Shown here: piece after piece, positions 18,395 to 27,029 of the stretch
Layout of the letters: each line of letters starts with the position of its first letter
Numbering within the stretch: position 1 is the stretch's first letter
From: Candidatus Melainabacteria bacterium
Lineage (GTDB): Bacteria > Cyanobacteriota > Vampirovibrionia > Gastranaerophilales > Gastranaerophilaceae
Direction of reading: 5' to 3'
Assembly: GCA_003258795.1 (NCBI GenBank)
Contig: QHMH01000012.1
Span: 160,762-224,761 of the forward strand
DNA length: 64,000 nt
Made by a program: the position numbers and the translations under genes
Notes under the pieces: model-generated
Told to the model about the DNA's origin: nothing
Seen by the model: the letters and a program-made list of their open reading frames with translations, nothing else
The model's database searches: none

Positions 18395-19030
18395 ATGGGA
18401 GAAATTAGACAAAATTTCGGAAAACATCTTAAGTCCTTGAGAAAAAATTGTGGTTTTACTCAAGAACAACTTTCTGAAAAAATAGGTATTAACCAACGTC
18501 AGCTTACCCGTATCGAAACCGGAAAATCTTTTCCATCTTTTGAGACTCTCGATGCAATTATTTCTGCTTTAAATATTCATCCTTTTGAAATCTTTGATTT
18601 TGACCATCAATTTGAATTGCTTTGCAATGGAATAGGCAAAAATATTAGATATACCGGAATTGTGCAAAAAAATAAAATTTCTTTTTTTGAATATCTTCAA
18701 AATGATGAAAACTCTTCCTTTGTTTTTGAAACGGATTCAGAAGAAAATGTGAGAAGCCTTTCTAAAGGAATAAAAAAAGATATAATTGTTGATTACTACA
18801 ACAGCGAAAAATCTTTCATAAAATCTGTTGTTTATTCTCCAGACGGCTCAATGAAAACATTACAGAGTGCTGATGAAAACTCTTTAATTTTCGAGAGTTT
18901 AGAAAAAGATTTATTAAAAATCAAAGATGCACCCAAAAAACTTAAATTCATTAGAATTGCAATGGATAGTTTGAAAAGCAAAACTTCAGCTCAAAAACTT
19001 CAAATCATGCTTGACGGCATGCTTATATAA
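18395..19030 (+). CDS. XRE-family HTH regulator with unknown C-terminal domain
   Basis: An N-terminal Cro/C1-type helix-turn-helix covers residues 8-62 (LKSLRKNCGFTQEQLSEKIG, then QRQLTRIETGKSFPS). It is followed by a 150-residue region without a recognised domain, rich in Lys/Glu and containing VDYYNSEKSFIKSVVYSP. TAAAAT at 18369-18374 and Shine-Dalgarno GAGAGGG support the start. It is divergent from the glycan cluster and could control it, but that is only positional inference. Confidence 0.8.
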   Translation: MGEIRQNFGKHLKSLRKNCGFTQEQLSEKIGINQRQLTRIETGKSFPSFETLDAIISALNIHPFEIFDFDHQFELLCNGIGKNIRYTGIVQKNKISFFEYLQNDENSSFVFETDSEENVRSLSKGIKKDIIVDYYNSEKSFIKSVVYSPDGSMKTLQSADENSLIFESLEKDLLKIKDAPKKLKFIRIAMDSLKSKTSAQKLQIMLDGMLI

Positions 19031-19119
19031 ATTTTGCGAGTTCAAATCAACCTAAAAGGTGATTTTATTTCTTTAAAATTGTGATTAAATCTACGGTGTA
19101 AGAACACGAGGTTATTGTA

Positions 19120-19269
19120 ATGCAATTAAAAAACATTTGGGAAAAGTTGACATCACAAAAGTCACAAAAAAAATATCACACAGTACCAGTTCAAACTCGT
19201 ACTTTTTACAACAGCATCTTAACCGCTGATGTTTTTGAAAAACAGAAGCCTGAAATGTTGTATAGATAG
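19120..19269 (+). CDS. small protein of 49 aa, unknown
   Basis: A short ORF starts at ATG 19120 and encodes MQLKNIWEKLTSQKSQ followed by KKYHTVPVQTRTFYNS and a charged end. Codon use looks like that of neighbouring genes, and GAGG lies 8 nt upstream. No domain is recognised. It fills most of the gap between the XRE gene and rarA and converges on rarA with 10 nt between stops. It may be chance in AT-rich DNA. Confidence 0.4.
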   Translation: MQLKNIWEKLTSQKSQKKYHTVPVQTRTFYNSILTADVFEKQKPEMLYR

Positions 19270-19279
19270 TCAGAGAAAA

Positions 19280-20548
19280 TTATAAATTCTCTTTATGCTC
19301 TGAACTTTTAGAAGGTTTTTTAACATATTTTCTATCGATAAGTTCATCTGGCAAAAATTGCTGTTTGACCTCTGGGTTTGCGTGGGTATAAATATACCCA
19401 TCTCCAAAACCATATTTTTGTGCATCTTTATAATGGGCATCTCGGAGGTGGTTTGGAGGTGGAAAATCAAGTCCAGATTGAATGTCATTTAGTGCAGAAT
19501 CTATTGCACAAATAGCACTATTCGATTTTGGGGCATTTGCAACATAAATTACCGCTTGTGCAAGAGCAATTCTACCCTCTGGTAAGCCTAAAAGTTCTAC
19601 TGCCTTAAAAGCGTTTAATGCAACATTTAGAGCGTTTGTATCAGCGTTTCCAACATCTTCAGATGCAGTGACAATTAACCTCCTTGCAATAAATCTTGGG
19701 TCTTCTCCCGCCTCAATCATTTTAGCCAAATAGTAGATTGCCGCATTTTCATCGCTTCCCCTCAAACTTTTTTGAAATGCGGAAGCACAGTCATAATGCT
19801 CTTGTGTCGAGTATTTAGTATTTCTTTTTTGAGAAATATGTTCTAAAATGTCAACACTCAAACTTCTTTTATTGTCTTTTAAATTGCTTGCAAAATATGC
19901 ATTTTCAACAAGATTTAACGCCGTTCTTGCATCTCCTCTTGAATAGTTGACAATAAATTTTATAACATCATCATCAAAAACTATAGATTGATAATTTTTT
20001 TCCAAATATCCAAAACCCTTGAGAGCAATTGCTTTTATGCTTTCATCATCAATTGGACTAAGCATGTAAACTCTAACCCTTGACAAAAGTGCTGGATTAA
20101 CCTGAAAAGAAGGATTTTCAGTTGTTGAACCAATTAAAAAAACTGTTCCATTCTCTATATACGGCAAAAGGGCGTCTTGTTGTGTCTTTGAATATCTGTG
20201 AATTTCATCAACAAAAAGAAAGGTTTTAACTCCAGCTCTCAAAGAAACTTTTGCTTTTTCCACAGCATCTTTAATCTCTTTTACCCCAGATGAAACAGCA
20301 GAAATCTCAATGAAATCAGAGTTTGTTTGCCCAGCAATCAACCTTGCAAGAGTCGTTTTTCCACACCCTGGAGGACCCCACAAAATAATCGAAAATAACC
20401 TGTTTGTTTTTAAAAGATTTAAAAGTGGGGAGTTTTCTCCTAAAACTTTGCTCTGTCCCAAAAACTCTTCAAGCGTTTTCGGACGAAGAATTTCCGCAAG
20501 CGGGATTTGTTTATTTTGATTTTCAAGCTCTGTAAATAAATTATTCAT
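19280..20548 (-). CDS. rarA: replication-associated recombination protein RarA (MgsA)
   Basis: This is an AAA+ clamp-loader-like ATPase acting at stalled forks. Walker A GPPGCGKTT is at residues 58-66, Walker B FLFVDEIHR, sensor 1 IGSTTENPSF, and the arginine-rich RGDARTALN of the lid. The C-terminal MgsA tetramerisation domain has GEDPRFIARRL and the YPHDH-like end region. At 422 aa the length is normal. There is no Shine-Dalgarno, and TGTTAAAAT on the minus strand ends 6 nt before the ATG (leaderless geometry). Confidence 0.95.
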   Translation of the reverse strand: MNNLFTELENQNKQIPLAEILRPKTLEEFLGQSKVLGENSPLLNLLKTNRLFSIILWGPPGCGKTTLARLIAGQTNSDFIEISAVSSGVKEIKDAVEKAKVSLRAGVKTFLFVDEIHRYSKTQQDALLPYIENGTVFLIGSTTENPSFQVNPALLSRVRVYMLSPIDDESIKAIALKGFGYLEKNYQSIVFDDDVIKFIVNYSRGDARTALNLVENAYFASNLKDNKRSLSVDILEHISQKRNTKYSTQEHYDCASAFQKSLRGSDENAAIYYLAKMIEAGEDPRFIARRLIVTASEDVGNADTNALNVALNAFKAVELLGLPEGRIALAQAVIYVANAPKSNSAICAIDSALNDIQSGLDFPPPNHLRDAHYKDAQKYGFGDGYIYTHANPEVKQQFLPDELIDRKYVKKPSKSSEHKENL

Positions 20549-20563
20549 GACAAAATTTTAACA
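20549..20563 (-). promoter_or_regulatory. rarA extended -10 promoter, leaderless geometry
   Basis: Minus-strand TG-T-TAAAAT (20563-20555) ends 6 nt before the rarA ATG at 20548. Confidence 0.5.
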
Positions 20564-20662
20564 TATAAAATGAATTTTTTTTTGTAAATATTCATTAAAG
20601 CAAATAAAAATAAAGGCAATTTTTTTTTATTTTGTGTGTTAATGAACATGTAGGGGTATTGT

Positions 20663-21262
20663 ATGACTGTAAACTTAAATACAAACAACGTAAATTTTGG
20701 CAAACGACCTTATGAAATAAAAGGTGACAGGGCTTTAAAAGCTGTGCGTTGGCTTGGTGAAGACCTAACCAGTGTTCAACAAAGATTGATTACAGCTGGA
20801 ACAGGAATTGTTTTACAGCCAACAATAGACCTAAATAACAAAAATGTTGATGAAAAAACAAGAAGAACATCTTGTGCAAAAACTATTTCTAAACTCCTTG
20901 TTGGAACAACAACAGGGGTTATAATCAGAAGTGCATGTATAAATTGTTTAGGTGCGTTTACAAAAAATAAAAATATACTTAAAGAAGAGGCTCAAAAAGC
21001 TGCACTCAAAAAAGGTGCAAAAGTTAATGTTTTAAAGAAAAACATTACCGTAAAATCATGGCAACAATGTTTGTTACCTAAAAAACTTAAAAATTCAGCA
21101 TCTGCAGCTGAAATAAAAAAATACAGAGGAGCTTTAGGAACTTTTGTTGCGTTAGGAGTAATGTTGTTTACAAACTTCTTGATTGATGCTCCGGGGACAA
21201 CTTGGTTTACAAACAATGTGTTTTCTCCACTTTTGAATAAAAAAGAAGGAGGTAACAAATAA
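20663..21262 (+). CDS. membrane protein with N-terminal NFG motif, unknown
   Basis: This 199-aa protein begins with an Asn/Thr-rich leader ending in VNFGKRP (residues 10-16), the F-x-G style motif also seen in two other proteins of this window. Two or three hydrophobic stretches follow (about 75-100 and 150-170). I recognise no domain. It is translationally coupled to the next gene (TAATG overlap), which is also a small membrane protein, so the two probably form one unit. The Shine-Dalgarno is weak (AGGGG 8 nt upstream). Confidence 0.7.
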   Translation: MTVNLNTNNVNFGKRPYEIKGDRALKAVRWLGEDLTSVQQRLITAGTGIVLQPTIDLNNKNVDEKTRRTSCAKTISKLLVGTTTGVIIRSACINCLGAFTKNKNILKEEAQKAALKKGAKVNVLKKNITVKSWQQCLLPKKLKNSASAAEIKKYRGALGTFVALGVMLFTNFLIDAPGTTWFTNNVFSPLLNKKEGGNK

Positions 21263-21903
21263 TGAAACCTCTAAACTTTGATATTTTGAAAGATAAGGCT
21301 TTTGCGAAATTTTCAAAAGGACTTGGAAGTACTCTTATATTGACAAGTGCTTTGGGATGGATTTTGGGTTCTACTGCTCAAATTTGTGGTATTGCAAAGA
21401 ATGACAAATATAACAAAAAAGAAAAAGCTTTTTTGATGCGTCAAGAAATGGCTGATGCAGTTGTAAACATTATGTCTTTCTGTTTGATTACAACAGGATT
21501 GAAAAACTTTTCTAAAAAAATGGTTGATTCTGGTAGAATCATATCTCCAAAAATTAGAAAATTCTGTGAAAGACAAGGACTTGATATCAATTCAAAAATC
21601 AATATTTCAAAATTTACACAAGATAAAATTGCAGAATTAACAAAGAATGTTCAAAAGGCTAAACTTGAAAAATCACCTGATTTGAAAACTTTCAGAAGTG
21701 AATTGAGAAAATTCAACAACTTTAATAAAAATGTTTATTCTCCATTCGAAAGCGGAATAGAAGTTGTTGGAACACTTACTGGTGGCGTTTTAGCATCAAA
21801 CATTGTTACACCAATTTGTAGAAATAAAATCGCATCTGCAAGAAAAAACAATCCTCAACCAAAACCTCAAGTTGTTATGCCAAAAGGCTCTATGAAAATT
21901 TAA
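21262..21903 (+). CDS. membrane protein, unknown, coupled to upstream gene
   Basis: This 213-aa protein has predicted transmembrane segments at about 20-42 and 68-86 and a hydrophobic stretch near 170-188. It has a basic/amphipathic middle and a Pro-rich C-terminus (NNPQPKPQVVMPKG). A near-perfect Shine-Dalgarno GAAGGAGGT lies at the end of the preceding gene. The family is not recognised. Like its neighbour it looks lineage-specific. Confidence 0.7.
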   Translation: MKPLNFDILKDKAFAKFSKGLGSTLILTSALGWILGSTAQICGIAKNDKYNKKEKAFLMRQEMADAVVNIMSFCLITTGLKNFSKKMVDSGRIISPKIRKFCERQGLDINSKINISKFTQDKIAELTKNVQKAKLEKSPDLKTFRSELRKFNNFNKNVYSPFESGIEVVGTLTGGVLASNIVTPICRNKIASARKNNPQPKPQVVMPKGSMKI

Positions 21904-21904
21904 G

Positions 21905-22435
21905 TTATAAAAACATATAACTGCAAACTACAATTGATGCGATAGCTGCAATTATATCGGCTAATAGTCCAACCCAAAGTGCATATCTAAATTTGCTAAT
22001 ACCGACAGAGCCAAAATAAACAGCAAGAACATAGAATGTTGTTTCAGAGCTTCCAACCATTACGGCTGAAAGTTTTGTTGCGTAAGAAGTGACATCGTTT
22101 GTTGCAATATCAGAGAATAAACCTAAGGCAGCAGAGCCGGAAAGAGGTCTAACAAAAATTACTGGCAATACATCTGCAGGGATGTTGAATTTTTGAAGAA
22201 CTCCTGCCAAAAGTGAGGCGAGCATTTCTATTGCTCCAGAGGCTCTTAACATTGATATGCAGACAATAATTGCAACCAAATATGGAATAATGTTTACTGC
22301 AACTTTAAATCCATCTTTTGCCCCGTCTGTAAATGTTTCATACAATGGGACTTTTTTTACAAGTGCGAAGGTAAGAATTCCAACAATGATTATTGGCAAA
22401 GACCAAAGAGAGATAAAATTCAAAATACTTTGCAT
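21905..22435 (-). CDS. spmB: SpmB-like nucleoside-recognition (Gate) membrane protein
   Basis: This 176-aa protein has four to five hydrophobic segments and the Gate/nucleoside recognition signature, including AVNIIPYLVAI and RPLSGSAALGLF. It matches spore maturation protein B by length and motifs. Despite the name, SpmA/SpmB pairs occur in many non-sporulating bacteria and their transported molecule is unsettled. It overlaps spmA by one base (TAATG). Confidence 0.85.
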   Translation of the reverse strand: MQSILNFISLWSLPIIIVGILTFALVKKVPLYETFTDGAKDGFKVAVNIIPYLVAIIVCISMLRASGAIEMLASLLAGVLQKFNIPADVLPVIFVRPLSGSAALGLFSDIATNDVTSYATKLSAVMVGSSETTFYVLAVYFGSVGISKFRYALWVGLLADIIAAIASIVVCSYMFL

Positions 22436-23034
22436 TATTCACCCTCGCTTTCTGTTTGTGGTGGAGATATTTTCTCAAAGACTTTTGCAAGAAAAATAGC
22501 ACACAAAAAGGTGAAAGATGTTACAATAAGAGTTGGAGCAATAATTTCTGTCGGGTTTTGATATCCAGCCCCAACAAGTACGGCGATAACCGTTGCCGGA
22601 ACGAGCTGAAAACTTGCAGTATTCATTCCCAAAAACATACACATAGCATTAGATGCTGTCTTTTTGTTTTTGTTATGTTCTTGCAACTCCTTCATTGCTT
22701 TCAAGCCAATTGGAGTTGCTGCATTTGTAAGTCCTAATGCATTTGCAGAAAAGTTCATTGCTATATCACCAATTGCGGCATCTTCTTCCGGAATATCAGG
22801 AAATAACCTTTTTGTAATTGGTTTTATAAGTCTTGCGAAAAGTTCAACAAGTCCGGATTTTTCTGCAATTTTCATTATTCCAAGCCAAAAAGCCATTATA
22901 CCGGCCAAAGAAAGAGCAATTTTAACTGACTTATCTGCACCTGTGAGTATAGCGTTCACAACCTCTGACAGTCTTCCGTTTATAGCTCCAATAACTATTG
23001 ATATAACTATTAAAAAATAAAATATATAATTCAT
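22435..23034 (-). CDS. spmA: SpmA-like nucleoside-recognition (Gate) membrane protein
   Basis: This is the partner of SpmB, with GRLSEVVNAILTGADKSVKI, AFWLGIMKIAEKSGL, PDIPEEDAAIGDIAMNFSAN and GLTNAATPIGLKAM, all typical of SpmA. An upstream in-frame ATG exists at 23061, but the TATAAT at 23046-23041 (minus) ends 6 nt before the ATG at 23034. The shorter form starting MNYIFYFL is therefore preferred and would be leaderless. That gives 199 aa. Confidence 0.85.
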   Translation of the reverse strand: MNYIFYFLIVISIVIGAINGRLSEVVNAILTGADKSVKIALSLAGIMAFWLGIMKIAEKSGLVELFARLIKPITKRLFPDIPEEDAAIGDIAMNFSANALGLTNAATPIGLKAMKELQEHNKNKKTASNAMCMFLGMNTASFQLVPATVIAVLVGAGYQNPTEIIAPTLIVTSFTFLCAIFLAKVFEKISPPQTESEGE

Positions 23035-23046
23035 TTCATTATTATA
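23035..23046 (-). promoter_or_regulatory. spmAB -10 promoter, leaderless geometry
   Basis: Minus-strand TATAAT (23046-23041) ends 6 nt before the ATG at 23034. A weak -35 may be TACAAC 18 nt upstream. Confidence 0.5.
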
Positions 23047-23054
23047 ATACAGAC

Positions 23055-23084
23055 TTGACAAAAAGTTGTAGACATCATTACAAT
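23055..23084 (+). promoter_or_regulatory. promoter of the WYL regulator pair
   Basis: A perfect -35 TTGACA (23055-23060), an 18-nt spacer and TACAAT (23079-23084). It is divergent from and overlaps the upstream region of spmA. The leader before the first WYL gene would be about 55 nt. Confidence 0.5.
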
Positions 23085-23146
23085 ATTTTATTGAGGGATG
23101 ATTGGGATATTTTTGAGTACAACATATTTAACAAAATAGTGGAATT

Positions 23147-24076
23147 ATGCAACAATTTTTAAAAACGGGAACAGTAAATACAAACATCATGTCATTAACT
23201 GGGTATAGAACCTTAATTATATATTTTTCTCTATTAGAATCACCAAAAACGATTGATGAAATTAACGATATACTATTTAATGACAAATATATTAGAGAAA
23301 AGTTTTCAGCTGATACGATACGAAATTATATAAATTCTTTGAGAAGTGCAGGGTGTGAAATCACAAAGGCAACAAAGAGCAATGATAACAAGTTTACTCT
23401 TGTGAAAAACCCTTGTGAATTTAAAATAAGTGAAGAACAACTTTCAGCATTAAATGAAATATTCCAAAGCTTTAAAGAAACAACAAATCTTAAAGATAGA
23501 GAAAATTTTGAGGCTTTTATCATAAGACTTCGAGATTATGTAAAAGATAGTTATACGAAAAATTGTCTGCAAAAATTCCTTGTACTCGAGGGAATAGAAA
23601 AGCCTTTGTATTTTGAGCTTCGAAGACATTGTGAACTAAATTCTGCATTAAAAATCGTTTATAATTCTCCTGCAAGAGGGATAGAAGAATTGGAGATGAC
23701 TTGTGACAAAATGGTAGTCAAATCAAAAAGGTTATATCTTTCTGGCTACAACAAAAACTATGGAGAATATTCGTCTTTATTGGTAAAACGAATTAAAAAT
23801 ATTAGTCCAATAATAATTAAAAATGAAAGTCCGAATGTAAAAAATAAAATGAGAATTATTTGTGAAATGTATGACAAAAATTATATTCCGCAAATAGATG
23901 AAAGAATTGTAAAACGTGAGGACGATAAAGTTATAATTGAAATTCTTAATCCAGATAAGTTCGTGGTTATTCAAAGAATACTGTTTGCTGGTGATAAGTG
24001 CAGAATTATTGAACCTAATTTTCTTAAAGACAGACTTATAGCCATATTACAAGAAATGAGGTCTATTTATGGATAA
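23147..24076 (+). CDS. HTH-WYL domain transcriptional regulator (first of tandem pair)
   Basis: This 309-aa protein has an N-terminal winged helix-turn-helix (about 15-80, KTIDEINDIL and RNYINSLRSAGCEI) and a WYL domain (about 160-230, ALKIVYNSP and RLYLSGYNK). A C-terminal WCX-like segment (about 245-309, VIIEILNPDKFVVIQRIL) completes the DeoR/PafBC-type layout. WYL proteins usually sense nucleic acid or nucleotide ligands. It overlaps the second WYL gene by 8 nt. The targets are unknown. Confidence 0.75.
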   Translation: MQQFLKTGTVNTNIMSLTGYRTLIIYFSLLESPKTIDEINDILFNDKYIREKFSADTIRNYINSLRSAGCEITKATKSNDNKFTLVKNPCEFKISEEQLSALNEIFQSFKETTNLKDRENFEAFIIRLRDYVKDSYTKNCLQKFLVLEGIEKPLYFELRRHCELNSALKIVYNSPARGIEELEMTCDKMVVKSKRLYLSGYNKNYGEYSSLLVKRIKNISPIIIKNESPNVKNKMRIICEMYDKNYIPQIDERIVKREDDKVIIEILNPDKFVVIQRILFAGDKCRIIEPNFLKDRLIAILQEMRSIYG

Positions 24077-24953
24077 AGCAAATACATGTGAGGCAAGCTT
24101 AAGAGTATTTAGAACTTTTCTTTTATTGTTGGAAAAGGATGTAACTATTAAAGAAATTTCAGATTATTTAAAATCTGTTGATGAAGATGGTAATATTTTC
24201 ACAAGAGAAGTTATTTTAAAATATCTAAATACATTAAGGATAGCCGGTATAAATATTTCAAGAAACGGTAACAGATATTCAATACTAAAGTGCCCGCCAA
24301 ACAATTATTTGACCACACAGGAAACTGAAGGCATGTTATTTTTGGATAATTATGACTATCCAAAAATGGAAACCAAAAGAATAGTTAGTGAGTTCTTGTT
24401 AAAGGTTGAAAAGAGATTTTCTCCTTTTCCACAAACGCTCAAAGATTATTATAAAGAGCCGTCGAGAGAAAATGATGAAGAAAGAAATCTAATCGAAAAA
24501 TTTCAAAAATATATTGACGAAAAACTTAAGTTGAAAATTTCTGTTAATGAAAATCAACCTATAATCGTAACACCTATAGCGATAAAATGTTATGAAAATA
24601 ACATCTTTTTCAATGTTTATTGTAGCTCAAAGGGAAGAAGTTATGACTTAAAAATAGATGAGGTAAAAATCATTGAACAACTTCCAGTGACTAATAATGG
24701 AGCTTTAATAAATTACAATATCTTGTTTAAATTGAAAGGCAGACTCGCAAGCGGATATGTTTTAAAAAATGGTGAAAGAATAATTGAAAGCCTTGATAAC
24801 GGAGAAATTATTGTATTAAACAATAAAGAGCCAGAAAATTCATTATTGAAAAGATTGATGAGATATGGAATTTTGTGTGAGGTTATTTCGCCATCAGATA
24901 CAAGAAACAACATGAAAAACTTGATACAAAATACAATAAATTTATATCAATAG
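24069..24953 (+). CDS. HTH-WYL-like transcriptional regulator (second of tandem pair)
   Basis: This 294-aa protein has the same layout as its neighbour: an HTH (about 10-75, TIKEISDYLKSV and VILKYLNTLRIAGINI), a degenerate WYL core (about 155-215, NIFFNVYCSSKGRSYDL) and a C-terminal WCX-like part. The WYL core lacks the usual Trp-Tyr-Leu signature, so it may have lost ligand binding. The arrangement resembles PafB-PafC, where two such proteins act as a heterodimer; similarity in mechanism is inference. Confidence 0.68.
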   Translation: MDKANTCEASLRVFRTFLLLLEKDVTIKEISDYLKSVDEDGNIFTREVILKYLNTLRIAGINISRNGNRYSILKCPPNNYLTTQETEGMLFLDNYDYPKMETKRIVSEFLLKVEKRFSPFPQTLKDYYKEPSRENDEERNLIEKFQKYIDEKLKLKISVNENQPIIVTPIAIKCYENNIFFNVYCSSKGRSYDLKIDEVKIIEQLPVTNNGALINYNILFKLKGRLASGYVLKNGERIIESLDNGEIIVLNNKEPENSLLKRLMRYGILCEVISPSDTRNNMKNLIQNTINLYQ

Positions 24954-24988
24954 ATTGTAATTCAATAAAATAGCTTGTCTTTAAAAAC

Positions 24989-25010
24989 TTGACCGTCGAT
25001 AAACGGTCAA
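24989..25010. terminator. hairpin after WYL pair, possible terminator
   Basis: A perfect 8-bp stem TTGACCGT/ACGGTCAA with a 6-nt loop lies 35 nt after the stop. No T-run follows, so termination is uncertain. Confidence 0.35.
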
Positions 25011-25081
25011 ATCTTGTAACATTTTCTTAATGTTTATCATTTCTACTAGTAAAATTTTTCCTTTATCTTTGTTAGGTTAGT

Positions 25082-26338
25082 ATGAACAATCTAAAAATAA
25101 CTCCCATTGTAAATTATTCTCAAAATTACAACATCAAAAAAACAGTATCTAATCCTCAAAAGACGATTAGTGGAAATTCCTCACTCCCTATAATGTCTGG
25201 GATTTATTACAATCCGTCTTTTGGTTTAAATAACCCTCAAGCTGCTCTGTATAGGGCAAAAAATATTCAAAAACTATATGCCAAAAAAGATGTTCCATAC
25301 CTTCTTCCTGATAAAGTTTGGGATAACAAAAAAATATTTGAACATCTTGCTAAGGCTGGAAAATGTTTTGACACCCTTAAGGATCAAAAAAATCTTTGTG
25401 CTCAAACACTAACAGCTGCACTATCTTTAATTTTGCCAAAAGAAATTGCTCAAAGAATTCGCATTAAAGAAATGCAAGAATTAGAAGATGATTTGAGGGC
25501 AGAAGGTTGCACAAAAGAAGAAATTCGTGAATATATGAATTGTGAAGCCATTACAGACAGTGCATTTGGAGGCGATTCAACTATATATTTGAATTTTAAA
25601 GATGGAAAAAAATCACGAACTAATTCTCTCTATCTCAAGAGTGCATTTAAACATGAATTAAAACATGCTTTAACTGCTCAATGTACAAATATTGCTGCTT
25701 CTGATGTATACAATGATAAGATAAAAAATAACATTCAAGGGTCTTATCAAAATAATGCATTTTTTGAATTTGAAAATAGATTTGGAGTTGCGGAATCTCT
25801 TGCAAATTCAAAAATAAACAAGAAAAATATGTTTGAAAATATTCAAGATTTTACAACAGGAGAATATTTACACTGTAAAGATTCAAAGGAACTTTACAAA
25901 CATTTTGACAAAGCGTCTGACGAAATTGTAAAAGACACCAAAGAAAAAATTGCAACTGATATAATTTGTCAAAATCTTTACAGAAATTGGCTTGCAGATG
26001 GAAGATTGTTGCAAAAACTGCAAAGAGATGGAAAACTTGTCGAAGGTGCAGAAGAAAAAGTAATAATGCATAATCCAAAAAGAGCTAATATGATAAGGAA
26101 TGTTTTCGCAGAAGGCAGAAGAAGAGCTGAAACATACGATAATCAAGATTTTTGGAGAAGAATGCAACATAGTGCAAAGGATGAAAAAGAAGCCTATGTA
26201 ACAAATGATGTTTATAGAGAAATTAACAGAAACAACAAACCTGTAATTTCTGAACTAACTCCTCTTGTTTATGCAGAAATGGAAAAATATTTCAAATCAA
26301 GAGCTGAAGAAGCTAAGCAGGCTGAAGGGGCAAGTTAG
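25082..26338 (+). CDS. putative HExxH metallopeptidase with N-terminal F-x-G leader
   Basis: This 418-aa protein begins with an Asn/Ser-rich leader without a signal peptide, ending in NPSFG (residues 44-48). A zinc-protease motif HELKH stands at 191-195 inside SAFKHELKHALTAQ, with E238 (FGVAESLAN) as a possible third ligand. The C-terminal 150 residues are helical and charged. No named peptidase family is recognised. HExxH in a helix after hydrophobic/aromatic residues is good but not decisive evidence for a peptidase. TAAAAT at 25050-25055 with a 26-nt leader probably drives it. Confidence 0.6.
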   Translation: MNNLKITPIVNYSQNYNIKKTVSNPQKTISGNSSLPIMSGIYYNPSFGLNNPQAALYRAKNIQKLYAKKDVPYLLPDKVWDNKKIFEHLAKAGKCFDTLKDQKNLCAQTLTAALSLILPKEIAQRIRIKEMQELEDDLRAEGCTKEEIREYMNCEAITDSAFGGDSTIYLNFKDGKKSRTNSLYLKSAFKHELKHALTAQCTNIAASDVYNDKIKNNIQGSYQNNAFFEFENRFGVAESLANSKINKKNMFENIQDFTTGEYLHCKDSKELYKHFDKASDEIVKDTKEKIATDIICQNLYRNWLADGRLLQKLQRDGKLVEGAEEKVIMHNPKRANMIRNVFAEGRRRAETYDNQDFWRRMQHSAKDEKEAYVTNDVYREINRNNKPVISELTPLVYAEMEKYFKSRAEEAKQAEGAS

Positions 26339-26342
26339 GGTT

Positions 26343-27029
26343 TTAGTAAGTTTTGAATGGACTTTCTTCTTGTGCAAAGACTGTGCCAGATAAGAGTTGT
26401 TTTAATACACTTAGTACTGGGTATTCGCTCTCAAAATGTCCAACATCAATCAAGGCAATGTCAGATTCAACTGCTGTGTGATATTTCAAATCCCCTGTTA
26501 TAAGTACATCTGCACCATTTTGTAATGCGAGTGATGAAAATTCACTGCCACTTCCTGCACAAAATGCTAATCTTTTAAATTTATTTTTTTCTTTCGGATT
26601 TACTACACGTACGTAGGGAATGTTTAGTGCTTTTTTTATTTTAAAAATTAAGTTTTCAAGAGTTATCTCGCAATCTACTATTCTTAAAAAATCACCAACT
26701 TTTATTCTATTTTTAAACCCCATTAACTTAATCATTGTATCTGTTGTTCCGCCGTCAGCCTTATCAAGGTTTGTGTGTGCAGAATAAATTGGAATCTGTT
26801 TGTTGAATGAAAATGGAATAAAAAATAGCGGATGGTGAGCTAAAATCAAGTCACAATTTGAACTTTGCGCTTGCTCAATTATATCTTCCGTTACAGTTAA
26901 ACAGAGCATAATTTTTTCAACTGCAAGATCACCTTTTGGTTCAATCTGCCAGCCTGAACAATCCCAAGCTTCCTGTGTTTCTAATGGTGCGAATTTTTCA
27001 ATTGTTTGAATAACTTCTCTTATTTCCAT
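26343..27029 (-). CDS. NIF3-like dinuclear metal-binding protein
   Basis: The sequence has the NIF3/YbgI metal-ligand motifs: AHHPLFF, AHTNLDKADGG and the C-terminal GHFESE. At 228 aa it is a short member (usual 250-370) and lacks the inserted PII-like domain. The molecular function is unsettled, and it is often annotated as GTP cyclohydrolase I type 2. It overlaps coaBC by 10 nt and lies in a coaBC-gmk operon. Confidence 0.88.
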   Translation of the reverse strand: MEIREVIQTIEKFAPLETQEAWDCSGWQIEPKGDLAVEKIMLCLTVTEDIIEQAQSSNCDLILAHHPLFFIPFSFNKQIPIYSAHTNLDKADGGTTDTMIKLMGFKNRIKVGDFLRIVDCEITLENLIFKIKKALNIPYVRVVNPKEKNKFKRLAFCAGSGSEFSSLALQNGADVLITGDLKYHTAVESDIALIDVGHFESEYPVLSVLKQLLSGTVFAQEESPFKTY

